From JANWXD01 sp035575135 (GTDB lineage Bacteria > Acidobacteriota > Terriglobia > Bryobacterales > Bryobacteraceae), in NCBI GenBank assembly GCA_035575135.1, contig DATLYE010000019.1:14304-78303 (forward strand): a DNA stretch of 64,000 nt. The letters are read 5' to 3'. The notes below the pieces were generated by a model. That model searched no databases, was not told where the DNA came from, and saw only the letters and a program-made list of their open reading frames with translations. Positions 1 through 8,269 of this stretch are shown in pieces; position 1 is the first letter of the stretch, and every line of letters begins with the position of its first letter. A program made the position numbers and the translations under genes.

Positions 1-2
1 AC

Positions 3-569
3 ATCACCAAAGGCACACGGATTCAGGCTGCGGGTCTGGGCAGCCGCATCGTGGACGGCTACGAGTTGAGCTATTCTCCGGATTCCGTCATTACGCATTA
101 CGGCGTGCTGGTCAGCGGGCGGGAGCTGGCACTGATTGAAGAGGATTATCGCTGGCTGGTGCAGGCGGATCCTGCGGCCGTGCGGCGGCCGGAGAAGCTC
201 CGCGGTTTGTCGCCCTGGATGGAGCGGGTGCGTCCGGTACCGTCGGCGGAGGTGAGCCCGGACGAGGTCAGGCGGCTGATCGCTTCGCTCGATGAGCGCG
301 GCGCGTGGGTGAGGCCGGGCGTGATCGGCAAGCCGGGCCGGCTCGTGTTTGTGTATGCGGCGCGTCCGATGGTGCTGCGCATCGGCCGGGGCCGCTCCGA
401 CGGAGCGGCGGAGGAAACGGCGCCGAGGGCTCAGGTGATCCAGCTCCGCCCTGACGACACGGTAGAAGTGTTTCTCGGAGCGGAAGCTCCGGTCGAAAGG
501 ATCATCAGTTCGGCCGAGTTTTCCCGGAACCTCACGACACTGGCGACATACTACACGCAGGCGCGATGA
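3..569 (+). CDS. Hypothetical protein, 5' end outside the window
   Basis: The frame is open from base 3, before the first possible start (GTG at 51), and reads through without a break, so the gene almost certainly begins upstream and only the last 188 or so codons are seen. The visible part has no recognisable motif, signal peptide or membrane segment. It mixes short hydrophobic strands with charged linkers, for example a VGKPGRLVF-like stretch near base 330, so it looks like a soluble or periplasmic domain. It ends in a TGA at 567-569 and faces the convergent glycosyltransferase gene across about 30 bp. I do not recognise the family and give no function. Confidence 0.7.
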   Translation: MTKGTRIQAAGLGSRIVDGYELSYSPDSVITHYGVLVSGRELALIEEDYRWLVQADPAAVRRPEKLRGLSPWMERVRPVPSAEVSPDEVRRLIASLDERGAWVRPGVIGKPGRLVFVYAARPMVLRIGRGRSDGAAEETAPRAQVIQLRPDDTVEVFLGAEAPVERIISSAEFSRNLTTLATYYTQAR

Positions 570-600
570 GGAACAGAACCGCAGGCCGGCCGGCGCCGGC

Positions 601-1329
601 TTAGCGGTAGCGGCTCAGAAGGTCATTCCAGCGGATGCGCAGCAGATCCAGAAACATACTGACGCTGTCCCGCCACATGCTGACCTTGGTCCCCTGACAA
701 TGACGCCAGCGCACGGGCACTTCGACAGCGCGAAAGCCGAGCCGGCGAGCCAGGTACAAGACCTCGACGTCAAAGCCGAACCGGTCCAGCGTCTGCCGCC
801 GGAAAATCTCGCGCGCGGCCCGGCGCTCGAAGAGCTTGAAGCCGCATTGCGTGTCGGCGTAGGGGAGTCCCGCCAGCAGCCGGACGAAGAGGTTAAAGAC
901 GCGGCCGGCGGTTTCGCGGAACCAGGACTGGTGGATCTCGATCAGGGAACGGTCCAGGCCGCGGGAGCCGAAGGCGATCTGCGCCTGATGTTCTTCGACG
1001 GCGCGAAAGAGTTTTGCGGCTTCCTCGATAGGCGCCGACAGGTCCGCATCGGTGAACAGGATCCAGTCGCCGCGGGCTTCGAGGACTCCGTGGCGCACGG
1101 AGAATCCTTTGCCGCGGTTGCCTGGATTGCGCAGCAGGCGCACTTCGGGGTGGGCCAGCGCGTAGTCTTGCGCCACCCGGGCGGTCGAGTCCGTGGATCC
1201 GTCATCCACGACCACGATCTCGGTGAAACGCCAGGCCCCGTGGCGAAGATATTGGGTCACTGCGTCCAGCGCAGCGGGCAAGCGCGTTTCTTCGTTGTAG
1301 GCAGGAATGACGATAGAGATGGAATCCAA
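601..1329 (-). CDS. Family 2 glycosyltransferase (dolichyl/polyprenyl-phosphate hexose synthase type)
   Basis: A 242-aa GT-A fold transferase that should move a sugar from a nucleotide-sugar donor to a polyprenyl phosphate or similar acceptor at the inner face of the cytoplasmic membrane. Visible motifs are the N-terminal IVIPAYNEE, the VVVDDGSTDST donor-binding segment (about residues 38-48), the DADLS metal site (about 94-98) and QCGFKLF (about 162). The C-terminal region, with HCQGTKVSMWRD, matches the ALG5/DPM1-like subgroup. No C-terminal membrane helices are present, so it is probably a peripheral enzyme. The gene reads away from lysS, and the two start codons are about 40 bp apart, so they share one control region. 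The acceptor cannot be read from the sequence. Confidence 0.85.
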   Translation of the reverse strand: MDSISIVIPAYNEETRLPAALDAVTQYLRHGAWRFTEIVVVDDGSTDSTARVAQDYALAHPEVRLLRNPGNRGKGFSVRHGVLEARGDWILFTDADLSAPIEEAAKLFRAVEEHQAQIAFGSRGLDRSLIEIHQSWFRETAGRVFNLFVRLLAGLPYADTQCGFKLFERRAAREIFRRQTLDRFGFDVEVLYLARRLGFRAVEVPVRWRHCQGTKVSMWRDSVSMFLDLLRIRWNDLLSRYR

Positions 1330-1337
1330 GGGTCAAT

Positions 1338-1343
1338 TATAAT
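1338..1343 (+). promoter_or_regulatory. Consensus -10 element of lysS
   Basis: A perfect TATAAT lies 28 nt before the TTG start of lysS, with a purine-rich ribosome binding site (GAAGGAGA, 1357-1364) between the two. No good -35 hexamer is visible 16-18 nt upstream, where the divergent glycosyltransferase gene begins. Confidence 0.5.
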
Positions 1344-1370
1344 GAGGGTTCCCCGCGAAGGAGAACCTGC

Positions 1371-2876
1371 TTGTCGCTCGAACACGAGCTGCTGGCGCAA
1401 CGTATCCGGCGGCTGCGCGAGATCCAGGAACTGGGTTTCCGGCCTTACGGCGCCCGGTACGACTTCACCCACACGATTCCCGACATTCTGGCAACGTATG
1501 GAAACAAGAGCGCGGAGGAACTGAATCCGCGCGTGGACGTCCGCGTATGCGGCCGCATCCACACCATCCGGCACATGGGGAAGGCGGGTTTTGCGCACCT
1601 GATGCAGGGCGGCGAGCGGCTGCAGATCTACGTGCGCCAGGATTCGGTGCCGGAGACGCACTTCCGGCTGTGGCGGGGTCTGGACATCGGCGACATCATC
1701 GGGGCGGAGGGCTACCTGTTCCGCACGCGCACGGGCGAGTTGACGGTGCACGTGGAGCGGCTCGAGCACCTGGCCAAGACGCTGCTGACGATGCCGGAGA
1801 AGTGGCACGGTCTCGAAGATGTGGAGGTGCGCTACCGGCAGCGCTATCTGGATCTGATCGCCAACCCGGAAGTGCGGCGGGTGTTTGTGCGGCGCAGCAA
1901 GATCATCGCCTCCTTCCGGCGGCAACTGGAGGCGCGGGGGTTCATCGAGGTCGAGACGCCGATGATGCAGCCGCTTTACGGCGGCGCGGCGGCGCGCCCG
2001 TTCGTGACCCATCACAACGCGCTGGACATGGACCTGTACCTCCGGATTGCACCGGAATTGTATCTGAAGCGGCTGGTGGTGGGCGGGATGGACCGGGTCT
2101 ACGAGATCAACCGGAATTTCCGCAATGAGGGCATCTCCTCGCAGCACAATCCCGAGTTCACGATGCTCGAGTTTTACCAGGCCTACACGGACTATCGAGG
2201 CCTGATGGATTTCTCCGAGGAGCTGCTGCGCCAGGTGGCTCTGGACGCCACCGGTTCGACGGAAGTCGAGTTTCAGGGGCACAAGCTCGATTTCGGCCGG
2301 CTGCGGCGCCTGAGCCTGCGGGAAGCGATCCTCGCATTCTGGGAAGACGGCGAGCGGCCGACGCCGGAGCAGCTGAGCGATCCCGAATGGCTCAAATGGC
2401 ACTCGACCAAAGGCACGCCGGGCGAGGCGCTGCAAGACCTCTTCGAACGGGTGGCGGAGAAGCACCTGATCCAGCCCACGATCATTTACGACTATCCGGT
2501 GGAGACGTCGCCGCTGGCTAAGAACAAGCCGGAGGAGCCGCAGTTTGTCGAGCGGTTCGAGATTTACGCCGCGGGCATGGAAATCGGCAACGCCTATACG
2601 GAGCTCAATGATCCGCTCGAGCAGCGGCGGCGCTTCGAAGCGCAGCTTCGCCTGCGGGAAAAAGGCGACGAAGAGGCCCACCAGATGGACGAGGATTTTC
2701 TGCGGGCGCTCTGCTACGGCATGCCGCCGACTGCGGGCGAAGGTATCGGCATTGACCGTCTCGTGATGGTGCTGACCAACTCGCGGTCTATCCGCGACGT
2801 GATCCTCTTTCCGCTGCTGCGCCCGGAAGGACCGATCGGCCTGGCCGAGCGCCTTGCCGCCCTCGATGGCTGCTAG
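1371..2876 (+). CDS. lysS: Lysyl-tRNA synthetase, class II
   Basis: Charges tRNA-Lys with lysine in the cytoplasm, using ATP. The 501-aa length is normal for the family. An N-terminal OB-fold anticodon-binding domain (about residues 50-150) precedes the class II catalytic core. Motif 2 reads YEINRNFRNEGISSQHNPEF (about residues 244-263), and motif 3 is the GIGIDRLVM segment near the C-terminus. The start is a TTG. It is preferred because it has a strong Shine-Dalgarno sequence (GAAGGAGA) 6 nt upstream and gives the expected N-terminus. The permease gene downstream overlaps its end by 11 bp, so the two are translationally linked. Confidence 0.97.
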   Translation: MSLEHELLAQRIRRLREIQELGFRPYGARYDFTHTIPDILATYGNKSAEELNPRVDVRVCGRIHTIRHMGKAGFAHLMQGGERLQIYVRQDSVPETHFRLWRGLDIGDIIGAEGYLFRTRTGELTVHVERLEHLAKTLLTMPEKWHGLEDVEVRYRQRYLDLIANPEVRRVFVRRSKIIASFRRQLEARGFIEVETPMMQPLYGGAAARPFVTHHNALDMDLYLRIAPELYLKRLVVGGMDRVYEINRNFRNEGISSQHNPEFTMLEFYQAYTDYRGLMDFSEELLRQVALDATGSTEVEFQGHKLDFGRLRRLSLREAILAFWEDGERPTPEQLSDPEWLKWHSTKGTPGEALQDLFERVAEKHLIQPTIIYDYPVETSPLAKNKPEEPQFVERFEIYAAGMEIGNAYTELNDPLEQRRRFEAQLRLREKGDEEAHQMDEDFLRALCYGMPPTAGEGIGIDRLVMVLTNSRSIRDVILFPLLRPEGPIGLAERLAALDGC

Positions 2877-4113
2877 ACCCTCCCCCGCGCGGTTCGAGCT
2901 TTTTGTCGCAGCCCGCTATCTCAAGGCCAAGCGCAAACAGACCGTCATTTCCGTCATCACGCTCATCTCCGTGCTGGGCGTGGCGGCGGGCGTGATGGCG
3001 CTGGTGATCGCCCTGGCGATCAATAACGGCTTTCGCAGCACGCTCGAACGCAATCTTCTGGGCGCGACGGCGCATGTCACGGTGCTCGAGAAAGAGCCGG
3101 GCTTCGGGATCGCGAACTGGCGCGAACTGGCGGCGCGGTTGCGAGGCCTGCCACACGTGGCGAGCGCCGCTCCGAGCCTGTACGGGTCGGTGTTTCTGTC
3201 GAGCCCGTTGCAATCGGACGGGTGCGTCCTCAAGGGGATCGAGTCCGGCTCCCACCAGGCGGCGGACCTGGCGCACTACCTCAAGGAAGGCTCCGTGGCG
3301 GCCCTCGAAGAGGAGGGCCGGCTGCCGGGGATCATTCTCGGCTCGCGCCTGGCGGCCCGGACGGGGTTGCCGCTCCACAGCGTCGCCACCGTCATCAGTC
3401 CCCAGGGAGAACTGACGCCGTTCGGACCGAGACCGAGCTATTTCCGCTTTCGCGTGGTGGGCATTTTCGAAACCGGCTTCTACGATCTGGATGCGGCCTG
3501 GGCCTTCACATCGCTCCGGAGCGCGCAGAAGGTGCTCGCGGTGGCGGACGTCGTCAACGCCGTCGAGTTGAAGATTGACGACCTCGACCGGGCGCCGGAG
3601 GTGGCCCGGGCGGCGGAGCGCATCATCGGCCCGCGCCTGGCGGCCACGCACTGGATGGAACAGAACCGCCAAATTTTCAACGCCCTGCGCATGGAGAAGA
3701 CCGTGACGATCATCACCATCGGGCTGATCGAACTGGTGGCGGCCATGAACATTCTGGTGGCGCTGGTGATGATGGTGATGGAAAAATACCGGGACATCGC
3801 GGTGCTGATGTCCATGGGGGCGCGGCGCGAACAGATCCGGCGGATCTTTGTTTACCAAGGCTTGATCATCGGTACGGTGGGAACCGTGCTGGGGCTGGCG
3901 GCGGGTTACGGGCTCAGTTACCTGGCGAACCGCTACCGCTGGGTGCGTCTGGACGAGGAAGTTTACTCACTGAGCTTTGTGCCGTTCGAGCCTCGCTGGG
4001 TGGACGGCGTTTGGATTGCCGCCGCGGCCATCCTGGTGAGCTTTCTGGCGACGATCTATCCGGCCACGAACGCCACAAAGATCGCCCCGGCAGAGGCGTT
4101 GCGCTACGAGTGA
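2866..4113 (+). CDS. LolC/LolE-type ABC transporter permease (lipoprotein release)
   Basis: A 415-aa inner-membrane permease of the FtsX/MacB superfamily, LolC/E branch. In that family it works with the ATPase LolD to extract lipoproteins from the inner membrane. The N-terminus has the typical FELFVAARYLKAKRKQ amphipathic start and one transmembrane helix. A large periplasmic domain follows (about residues 60-270), then three more helices with the MGARREQIRRIF loop between them. ATG 2866 is preferred over the in-frame TTG at 2854. No lolD lies next to it, so the ATPase must be elsewhere. The reading frame overlaps the end of lysS. Confidence 0.85.
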   Translation: MAARPSPARFELFVAARYLKAKRKQTVISVITLISVLGVAAGVMALVIALAINNGFRSTLERNLLGATAHVTVLEKEPGFGIANWRELAARLRGLPHVASAAPSLYGSVFLSSPLQSDGCVLKGIESGSHQAADLAHYLKEGSVAALEEEGRLPGIILGSRLAARTGLPLHSVATVISPQGELTPFGPRPSYFRFRVVGIFETGFYDLDAAWAFTSLRSAQKVLAVADVVNAVELKIDDLDRAPEVARAAERIIGPRLAATHWMEQNRQIFNALRMEKTVTIITIGLIELVAAMNILVALVMMVMEKYRDIAVLMSMGARREQIRRIFVYQGLIIGTVGTVLGLAAGYGLSYLANRYRWVRLDEEVYSLSFVPFEPRWVDGVWIAAAAILVSFLATIYPATNATKIAPAEALRYE

Positions 4114-4140
4114 AGTCGGCCGTGGAGCGGGCGCGGATCG

Positions 4141-4773
4141 CTACAGTCCGCGCAGGAACCAGTTCGATTCCTTCTCGCGGCCGATGGTGGTTTCGGGGCC
4201 ATGGCCCGGAATGACCAGCGTGTCCTCCGGCAGCGTCAGCAGCTTGTCGCGGATGGAGAGCAGGATCAGGCGCCCGTCGCCGCCCGGCAAGTCCGTGCGG
4301 CCGATGCTATCGCGGAACAGCGTGTCTCCGGCGATGAGCTTGTTCTCCGACGGCAGCCAGAGACTGACGCTGCCGGGTGTATGTCCGGGAGTGTGCAGCA
4401 CGAAGAAATCGGCGGCGCCCAGGCGGAGCCGGTCTCCGTCACGGGGTGAAACGTCCACCTCGGTGCGGGGCGGGACGGCGACGCCGAGCCAGGCGGCCTG
4501 CCAGTCCAGCTGCTCGTAGAGGGGCAGGTCGCGATCGTTGAGCCAGACGGGCGCTCCCGTGGCCTGCTTGAGACGGGCGGCCCCACCGATGTGGTCAATG
4601 TGGGCGTGCGTGACGAAGATGGCTTTGAGGCGCAGGCCGTGCCGCGCCAGAAGCTGTAAGATCTCGCCGACGTTGTCCCCGGGATCAATGACCAGCGCCT
4701 CGCCCGTCTGCTCGTCGCCGAAGATCGAGCAATTGCACTGCAACAAGCCCACGGGCAGAATCTCGTGGATCAC
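4141..4773 (-). CDS. MBL-fold hydrolase, glyoxalase II-like (YcbL type)
   Basis: A 210-aa metallo-beta-lactamase-fold enzyme. The metal site is clear: THAHIDHIGG, then HTPGHTPGS, an AGDTLF aspartate and a C-terminal IPGHGPET. This is the small glyoxalase II-like subfamily, which lacks the C-terminal glutathione-binding helices. It probably hydrolyses a thioester such as S-lactoylglutathione or an analogue, but the substrate is not shown. The GTG at 4773 is chosen because homology begins at IHEILPVGLLQCNC. A longer reading would run into the divergent gene. It shares a 23-bp start-to-start gap with the YgfZ-like gene. Confidence 0.85.
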   Translation of the reverse strand: MIHEILPVGLLQCNCSIFGDEQTGEALVIDPGDNVGEILQLLARHGLRLKAIFVTHAHIDHIGGAARLKQATGAPVWLNDRDLPLYEQLDWQAAWLGVAVPPRTEVDVSPRDGDRLRLGAADFFVLHTPGHTPGSVSLWLPSENKLIAGDTLFRDSIGRTDLPGGDGRLILLSIRDKLLTLPEDTLVIPGHGPETTIGREKESNWFLRGL

Positions 4774-4781
4774 CTTCCGAT

Positions 4782-4789
4782 TGTATACT
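4782..4789. promoter_or_regulatory. Overlapping divergent -10 elements
   Basis: The self-complementary GTATAC core (4783-4788) gives TATACT on the plus strand and TATACA on the minus strand. Only 7-8 nt separate it from the ATG at 4797 on one side and the GTG at 4773 on the other. If both are used, both transcripts would have almost no 5' leader. The -35 regions are not recognisable. Confidence 0.4.
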
Positions 4790-4796
4790 TCGGTTG

Positions 4797-5774
4797 ATGG
4801 AAGAGGGCTACCGGGCGCTGCGGGGAGCGGCGGCGTGGCTCGATCTTTCGGCACGGGGCAAGATCGTTGTCCGTGGCGAGGATCGGGCGCGCCTGCTCCA
4901 TGCGCTGTGTACGAATCACATCCACGAGTTGCGGCCCGGCGAGGGTTGCTATGCCTTCTTTTTGGACGCTCAGGGGCATATTCTGGCCGATGCCCACGTG
5001 TTCTGTTTCGAGGATCACTTTGTCGTGGACACCGAGCCGGAGACGGCGGCGAAGCTCTACGCGCACATAGACCGCTACATCATCGCGGATGATGTGACGC
5101 TGGAAGAGGCAACCTCCCGCCTTGCGACGATCGCGCTGGAGGGGCCGAAGGCGGGCGCGGTTCTCGCGTCCCTAGGGGCGCCCGTTCCGGCGGCGCCGTT
5201 CGCACACGCGGCCTGGGGCGCGAATCTGGTGGCGAGGGCAACTTACACCGGCGGGGAGGGCTTCTTCGTGATGCTTCCTCCAGCGGAGAAAGCTCGGCTG
5301 ATCGAGGCGCTGGAGCGGGCGGGCGCCGCGGCTGCCGATACCGAGGCGGCCACGGCCGTGCGCCTGGAGCACGGCAAGCCGCGCTACGGGGAGGACATCA
5401 CCGAGCAGCACCTTCCGCAAGAGACACAGCAGTTGCATGCGGTTCACTTCAGCAAGGGCTGCTATCTCGGCCAGGAGATCGTGGAGCGGATTCGTTCGCG
5501 GGGACATGTGAACCGCCTGCTGGTGCGGCTGCTCGTCGAGACGGGGACCGCGCCGGGGCGCGGAGTCGCGGTGTTCGCGGGCGGGACGCCGGTCGGGGAA
5601 GTAACTTCGGCGGCGTTGGCGCCTGCGATCGGCAAGGTGATCGCACTGGCGTATGTACGCGCGGGGCACGCCGCGGCGGGGACGGCACTGGAGTGCGAAG
5701 GGCGCCCGGGGCGTGTGATTTCGTTAACCGGAGACCCGCGCGCGGAGCTCGTCCAGCACGCTCCTGGGGATTGA
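4797..5774 (+). CDS. ygfZ: YgfZ/GcvT-fold, folate-binding Fe-S cluster maintenance protein
   Basis: A 325-aa protein of the aminomethyltransferase-like fold. YgfZ proteins bind tetrahydrofolate and support repair or assembly of certain Fe-S enzymes. The family signature KGCYLGQE is present (about residues 220-227), followed by the C-terminal beta-barrel domain. The ATG at 4797 is used; a TTG directly before it is possible. The gene has almost no leader (see the -10 element at 4782-4789). Its last 51 bp overlap antisense with the end of the PHP gene. It is not next to gcvP or gcvH genes, which favours YgfZ over a true GcvT. Confidence 0.85.
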   Translation: MEEGYRALRGAAAWLDLSARGKIVVRGEDRARLLHALCTNHIHELRPGEGCYAFFLDAQGHILADAHVFCFEDHFVVDTEPETAAKLYAHIDRYIIADDVTLEEATSRLATIALEGPKAGAVLASLGAPVPAAPFAHAAWGANLVARATYTGGEGFFVMLPPAEKARLIEALERAGAAAADTEAATAVRLEHGKPRYGEDITEQHLPQETQQLHAVHFSKGCYLGQEIVERIRSRGHVNRLLVRLLVETGTAPGRGVAVFAGGTPVGEVTSAALAPAIGKVIALAYVRAGHAAAGTALECEGRPGRVISLTGDPRAELVQHAPGD

Positions 5775-6587
5775 GAGATTCCCTCCGAGCCCGCGGCCGA
5801 GCTCGATCGCGGGTTTGGCCTTGCCGTGGAAGTCCGAGCCGCCCGTCACGGCAAGCCCGTAGCGGCGTGCCAGATCGAGGAAGCGGGCGACGTCCTCGGG
5901 TCCGTGCTCGCTGTAGTAGACCTCGATGGCGTCGAGTCCCGTCTCGGCCATCTGCCCGAGCAGCGCATCGAACTCCCCGTCATGGTTCTTGATGAGGCGC
6001 AGCGGGTGAGCCAGGCTGGTGAGACCGCCGGCCTGCCGGATGCGGCGCACACCCTCGGCGAAGGAAGGTTCCTCGCGGTATACGTACGCCTTCGCCGACT
6101 CGTCCAGATACTCGTCGAAGGCCTGCTGCACGCTGCGGACGTAGCCCTTGGCGACCATGACCTGAGCAAAGTGAGGGCGCCCGGTGAGGTTCCGCCCGAG
6201 GGCTTCCACTTCCTCCAGCGTGATGGCGACGCCGAGAGCGTTCAGCTTTTCGATCAAGCGCCGGTTGCGGTCACGGCGGGCCTGCTGGATGCTCCCCAGC
6301 CACTGGCGAAAGGAATCGGGCGCCGGTCCGTTGAGGAAGTAGCCGAGAAGGTGAACGGTCTTCGGTCGCACCCCCGGCCGGGTTTGCAGCTTGGTGCTGA
6401 GTTCGATGCCGCAGACAAGATCGAGCCCCACGGCCTGCGCCGCCGGCACGGCTTTGTCGAAACCGGCCAGGGTATCGTGGTCGCAGATGGCCAGCGCCTC
6501 GAGGCCCATGGCGGCTGCGCGCGTCACCAGTTCGGCCGGGGACAGACTGCCGTCGGACTCGTTGGTGTGGGTGTGGAGGTCGATCAA
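5724..6587 (-). CDS. PHP-domain phosphoesterase (YciV/RNase AM type)
   Basis: A 287-aa PHP-superfamily metal-dependent phosphoesterase. The motifs in order are DLHTHTNESDG (residues 3-13), CDHDT (about 39), GIELS, SLAHPLRL (about 196) and GSDFHG near the C-terminus, which together form the trinuclear metal site. Relatives hydrolyse 3',5'-nucleoside bisphosphates or trim RNA 5' ends. A role in removing pAp, the by-product of PAPS reduction, would fit the neighbouring cysH-cysC genes, but that link is inference. Its ATG overlaps the stop of cysC by 4 bp, so it is the last gene of the cysH-cysC operon. It overlaps the convergent ygfZ by 51 bp. Confidence 0.88.
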   Translation of the reverse strand: MIDLHTHTNESDGSLSPAELVTRAAAMGLEALAICDHDTLAGFDKAVPAAQAVGLDLVCGIELSTKLQTRPGVRPKTVHLLGYFLNGPAPDSFRQWLGSIQQARRDRNRRLIEKLNALGVAITLEEVEALGRNLTGRPHFAQVMVAKGYVRSVQQAFDEYLDESAKAYVYREEPSFAEGVRRIRQAGGLTSLAHPLRLIKNHDGEFDALLGQMAETGLDAIEVYYSEHGPEDVARFLDLARRYGLAVTGGSDFHGKAKPAIELGRGLGGNLSIPRSVLDELRARVSG

Positions 6588-7135
6588 ATTTCTGCCGGCT
6601 CCCGGCTGAAGGAGATCAGCCCCATCTCTTCCAGCTTATCCCAGACTTTCTGGGCGCTCTCCTCGGGAGTTTCGACAGAAGAGTCAATGACCACTTCAGG
6701 ATTTAAAGGCGGCTCGTAGGGATCCGATATTCCGGTAAACTGCGGGATTTCGCCGTTCAAGGCCTTCTTGTACAGGCCCTTGACGTCCCGCTCGATGAGA
6801 ACCTCGAGCGGGCATTTCACGTAGACTTCCACAAAGTTGGGGATTTTGGAGCGGATCTCATCACGGATCTCGCGGTAGGGCGAGATGGCGGCGGCGATGG
6901 CGATCACCCCATTGCGAGACAGGAGCTCGCAGACGAAACCGATGCGCCGGATGTTCGTGTCCCGGTCCTCTTTGCTGAAACCGAGGCCCTTAGAAAGATG
7001 CGTGCGCACGACATCTCCGTCGAGGACCTCCACTTTGGCGCCGGCCTCTCGCAGGCGTCTGGCGAGAATCCCAGAGATCGTGCTCTTGCCGGCTCCGGAC
7101 AAGCCAGTAAACCAGATGGTAAAGCCTTTATGCAT
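6584..7135 (-). CDS. cysC: Adenylylsulfate kinase
   Basis: A 183-aa P-loop kinase that phosphorylates APS to PAPS in sulfate assimilation. The start is the ATG at 7135, giving MHKGFTIWFTGLSGAGKST, where GLSGAGKS is the Walker A loop. Upstream in-frame codons would run far into cysH and have no homology. Further family motifs are VLDGDVVRTHLS, the DRDTNIRRIGFV segment and the FVEVYVKCPLEV strand. It overlaps the end of cysH by 8 bp and the start of the PHP gene by 4 bp, so the three genes form one translationally coupled operon. No sulfurylase (cysD/cysN or sat) lies nearby. Confidence 0.95.
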   Translation of the reverse strand: MHKGFTIWFTGLSGAGKSTISGILARRLREAGAKVEVLDGDVVRTHLSKGLGFSKEDRDTNIRRIGFVCELLSRNGVIAIAAAISPYREIRDEIRSKIPNFVEVYVKCPLEVLIERDVKGLYKKALNGEIPQFTGISDPYEPPLNPEVVIDSSVETPEESAQKVWDKLEEMGLISFSREPAEI

Positions 7136-7886
7136 TCGCTCCTCGAAGCAATGTTTCCAAAGTGATGTCCAGCTCGCGGCGGACCTTGCCGGCCGGAGAA
7201 AAGTGAATGCCGCACTCTTTGACGGCATCCTGTTCCCACCACCAGCGGCCGGCGCGCTCCGGCTCACCGTCGGCGACCGGGCGCGTGCAAGGCGCGCAAC
7301 CTATGCTAGTGTAGCCGAGAGCATAGAGGGGATGCTGGGGCACGTTGTGCTCCCTGAGGTATGCTTCCACCTGGTCCCGCGTCCAGTCGGCCAGCGGACT
7401 GATCTTGAGCCGCCCGTTCACTTCTTCGACTTTTTTCAGGCCGGCGCGGGCGCCCCCCTGGGAGCGGCGCAGTCCCGTGACCCAGGCCGCGAATTCCTGC
7501 AGCTTGCGCTCGAGCGGCCGCACCTTGCGAACTTCACAGCAAAGCTCGCGCAGTGCGGTGCTGCGGTGAAAGAGGTTTTGGCCGTAAAGCCGGACCATGG
7601 CTTCGACTTCGGCGGCATCCGGGAAAACGGTTTCGACCTGAAACCCGTAGCGCTCCCGCACGATGTCCGCCATGCGGTGGGTTTCTTCGGGCAGCCGGCC
7701 GGTGTCCAGGGTGATGACACGGATCGAGGAGGAGATCCGCGCGGCCATGTCGAGAATGACCATGCCGGTGTTCTGGAAGCTGGTGACGAAGGCGAGGCGG
7801 TCGCCGAAGGTCTCGATGGCCCAGCGAAGCAGCTGCTGGGGCTGGCTGTGTTCGAGGTGCTCGTGCGGGGCCACGGCAATACCCAA
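7128..7886 (-). CDS. cysH: Phosphoadenylyl/adenylyl-sulfate reductase with a 4Fe-4S site
   Basis: A 252-aa reductase that converts APS or PAPS to sulfite. The sequence has SFQNTGMVILD, ITLDTGRLPEETH, a CC pair in ELCCEV and a second pair in GCAPC. Those four cysteines are the 4Fe-4S ligands of the APS-reductase subclass. The catalytic cysteine is in KECGIH near the C-terminus. The open frame extends to 8174, but that extension is low-complexity and crosses a good promoter. The TTG at 7886 (or GTG at 7874) gives a normal length. It is the first gene of the cysH-cysC-PHP operon. Because cysC makes PAPS, the enzyme may accept both substrates. Confidence 0.9.
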   Translation of the reverse strand: MGIAVAPHEHLEHSQPQQLLRWAIETFGDRLAFVTSFQNTGMVILDMAARISSSIRVITLDTGRLPEETHRMADIVRERYGFQVETVFPDAAEVEAMVRLYGQNLFHRSTALRELCCEVRKVRPLERKLQEFAAWVTGLRRSQGGARAGLKKVEEVNGRLKISPLADWTRDQVEAYLREHNVPQHPLYALGYTSIGCAPCTRPVADGEPERAGRWWWEQDAVKECGIHFSPAGKVRRELDITLETLLRGANA

Positions 7887-7898
7887 ATCCCTATCGAG

Positions 7899-7925
7899 AT
7901 TATCATATTTCCGCGGCGGGTGCAA
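7899..7925 (-). promoter_or_regulatory. Probable promoter of the cysH operon
   Basis: On the minus strand a TTGCAC -35 (7920-7925) is followed after 15 nt by GATAAT (7899-7904), inside the AT-rich run TATGATAAT. The spacer is short, but the AT-rich patch is sharp in this GC-rich region. The predicted transcription start falls within a few bases of the TTG start codon at 7886. Confidence 0.35.
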
Positions 7926-8085
7926 GAGGACAGCGGGGTTAACGCTCTGCGGTCCGTGCTGCCGGGTCGGACTCTGCGCCGCAACACAGCCCTTCAGGTT
8001 CTGCGCACGCAATGGCGGGTGCGCCGCATCAGAACGCGTTAGAATAAGTTGCGGAGCATTCTCTCCGGTTCTCAGGGAGGTCGGT

Positions 8086-8250
8086 ATGCCGATGTATGTC
8101 TTCCTCTGCAAAGATTGCAACAAGGAGTTCAACATCGTCCTGCGAATCTCGGAACTGGAAAAGGGCGGCGTCAAGTGTCCTCATTGCGGCAGCGAAAAGG
8201 TGGAGCAGCAGGTTGCGGCCTTTTCAGCCGTGACATCCAAGAAGAGCTGA
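8086..8250 (+). CDS. FmdB-type zinc-ribbon protein
   Basis: A 54-aa protein that opens with MPMYVFLCKDC and has a second CPHC pair (residues 31-34), so four cysteines form one zinc ribbon. This matches the FmdB/putative regulatory protein family, whose function is poorly defined. A strong Shine-Dalgarno sequence (AGGGAGG, 8074-8080) sits 5 nt before the ATG. The tail is Ser/Lys-rich. The frame stays open further upstream, but that part has no support. A TAGAAT (8040-8045) may be its -10 element. It lies about 20 bp before the eIF2B-like gene and is probably cotranscribed with it. Confidence 0.85.
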   Translation: MPMYVFLCKDCNKEFNIVLRISELEKGGVKCPHCGSEKVEQQVAAFSAVTSKKS

Positions 8251-8269
8251 CGCATCTCGGGTCGCGCTG

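Noticed and set aside
1257..2681. 474-codon open frame antisense to lysS
   Set aside because: Arg/Pro/His-rich composition typical of a mirrored GC-rich frame; lysS motifs on the other strand are unmistakable.
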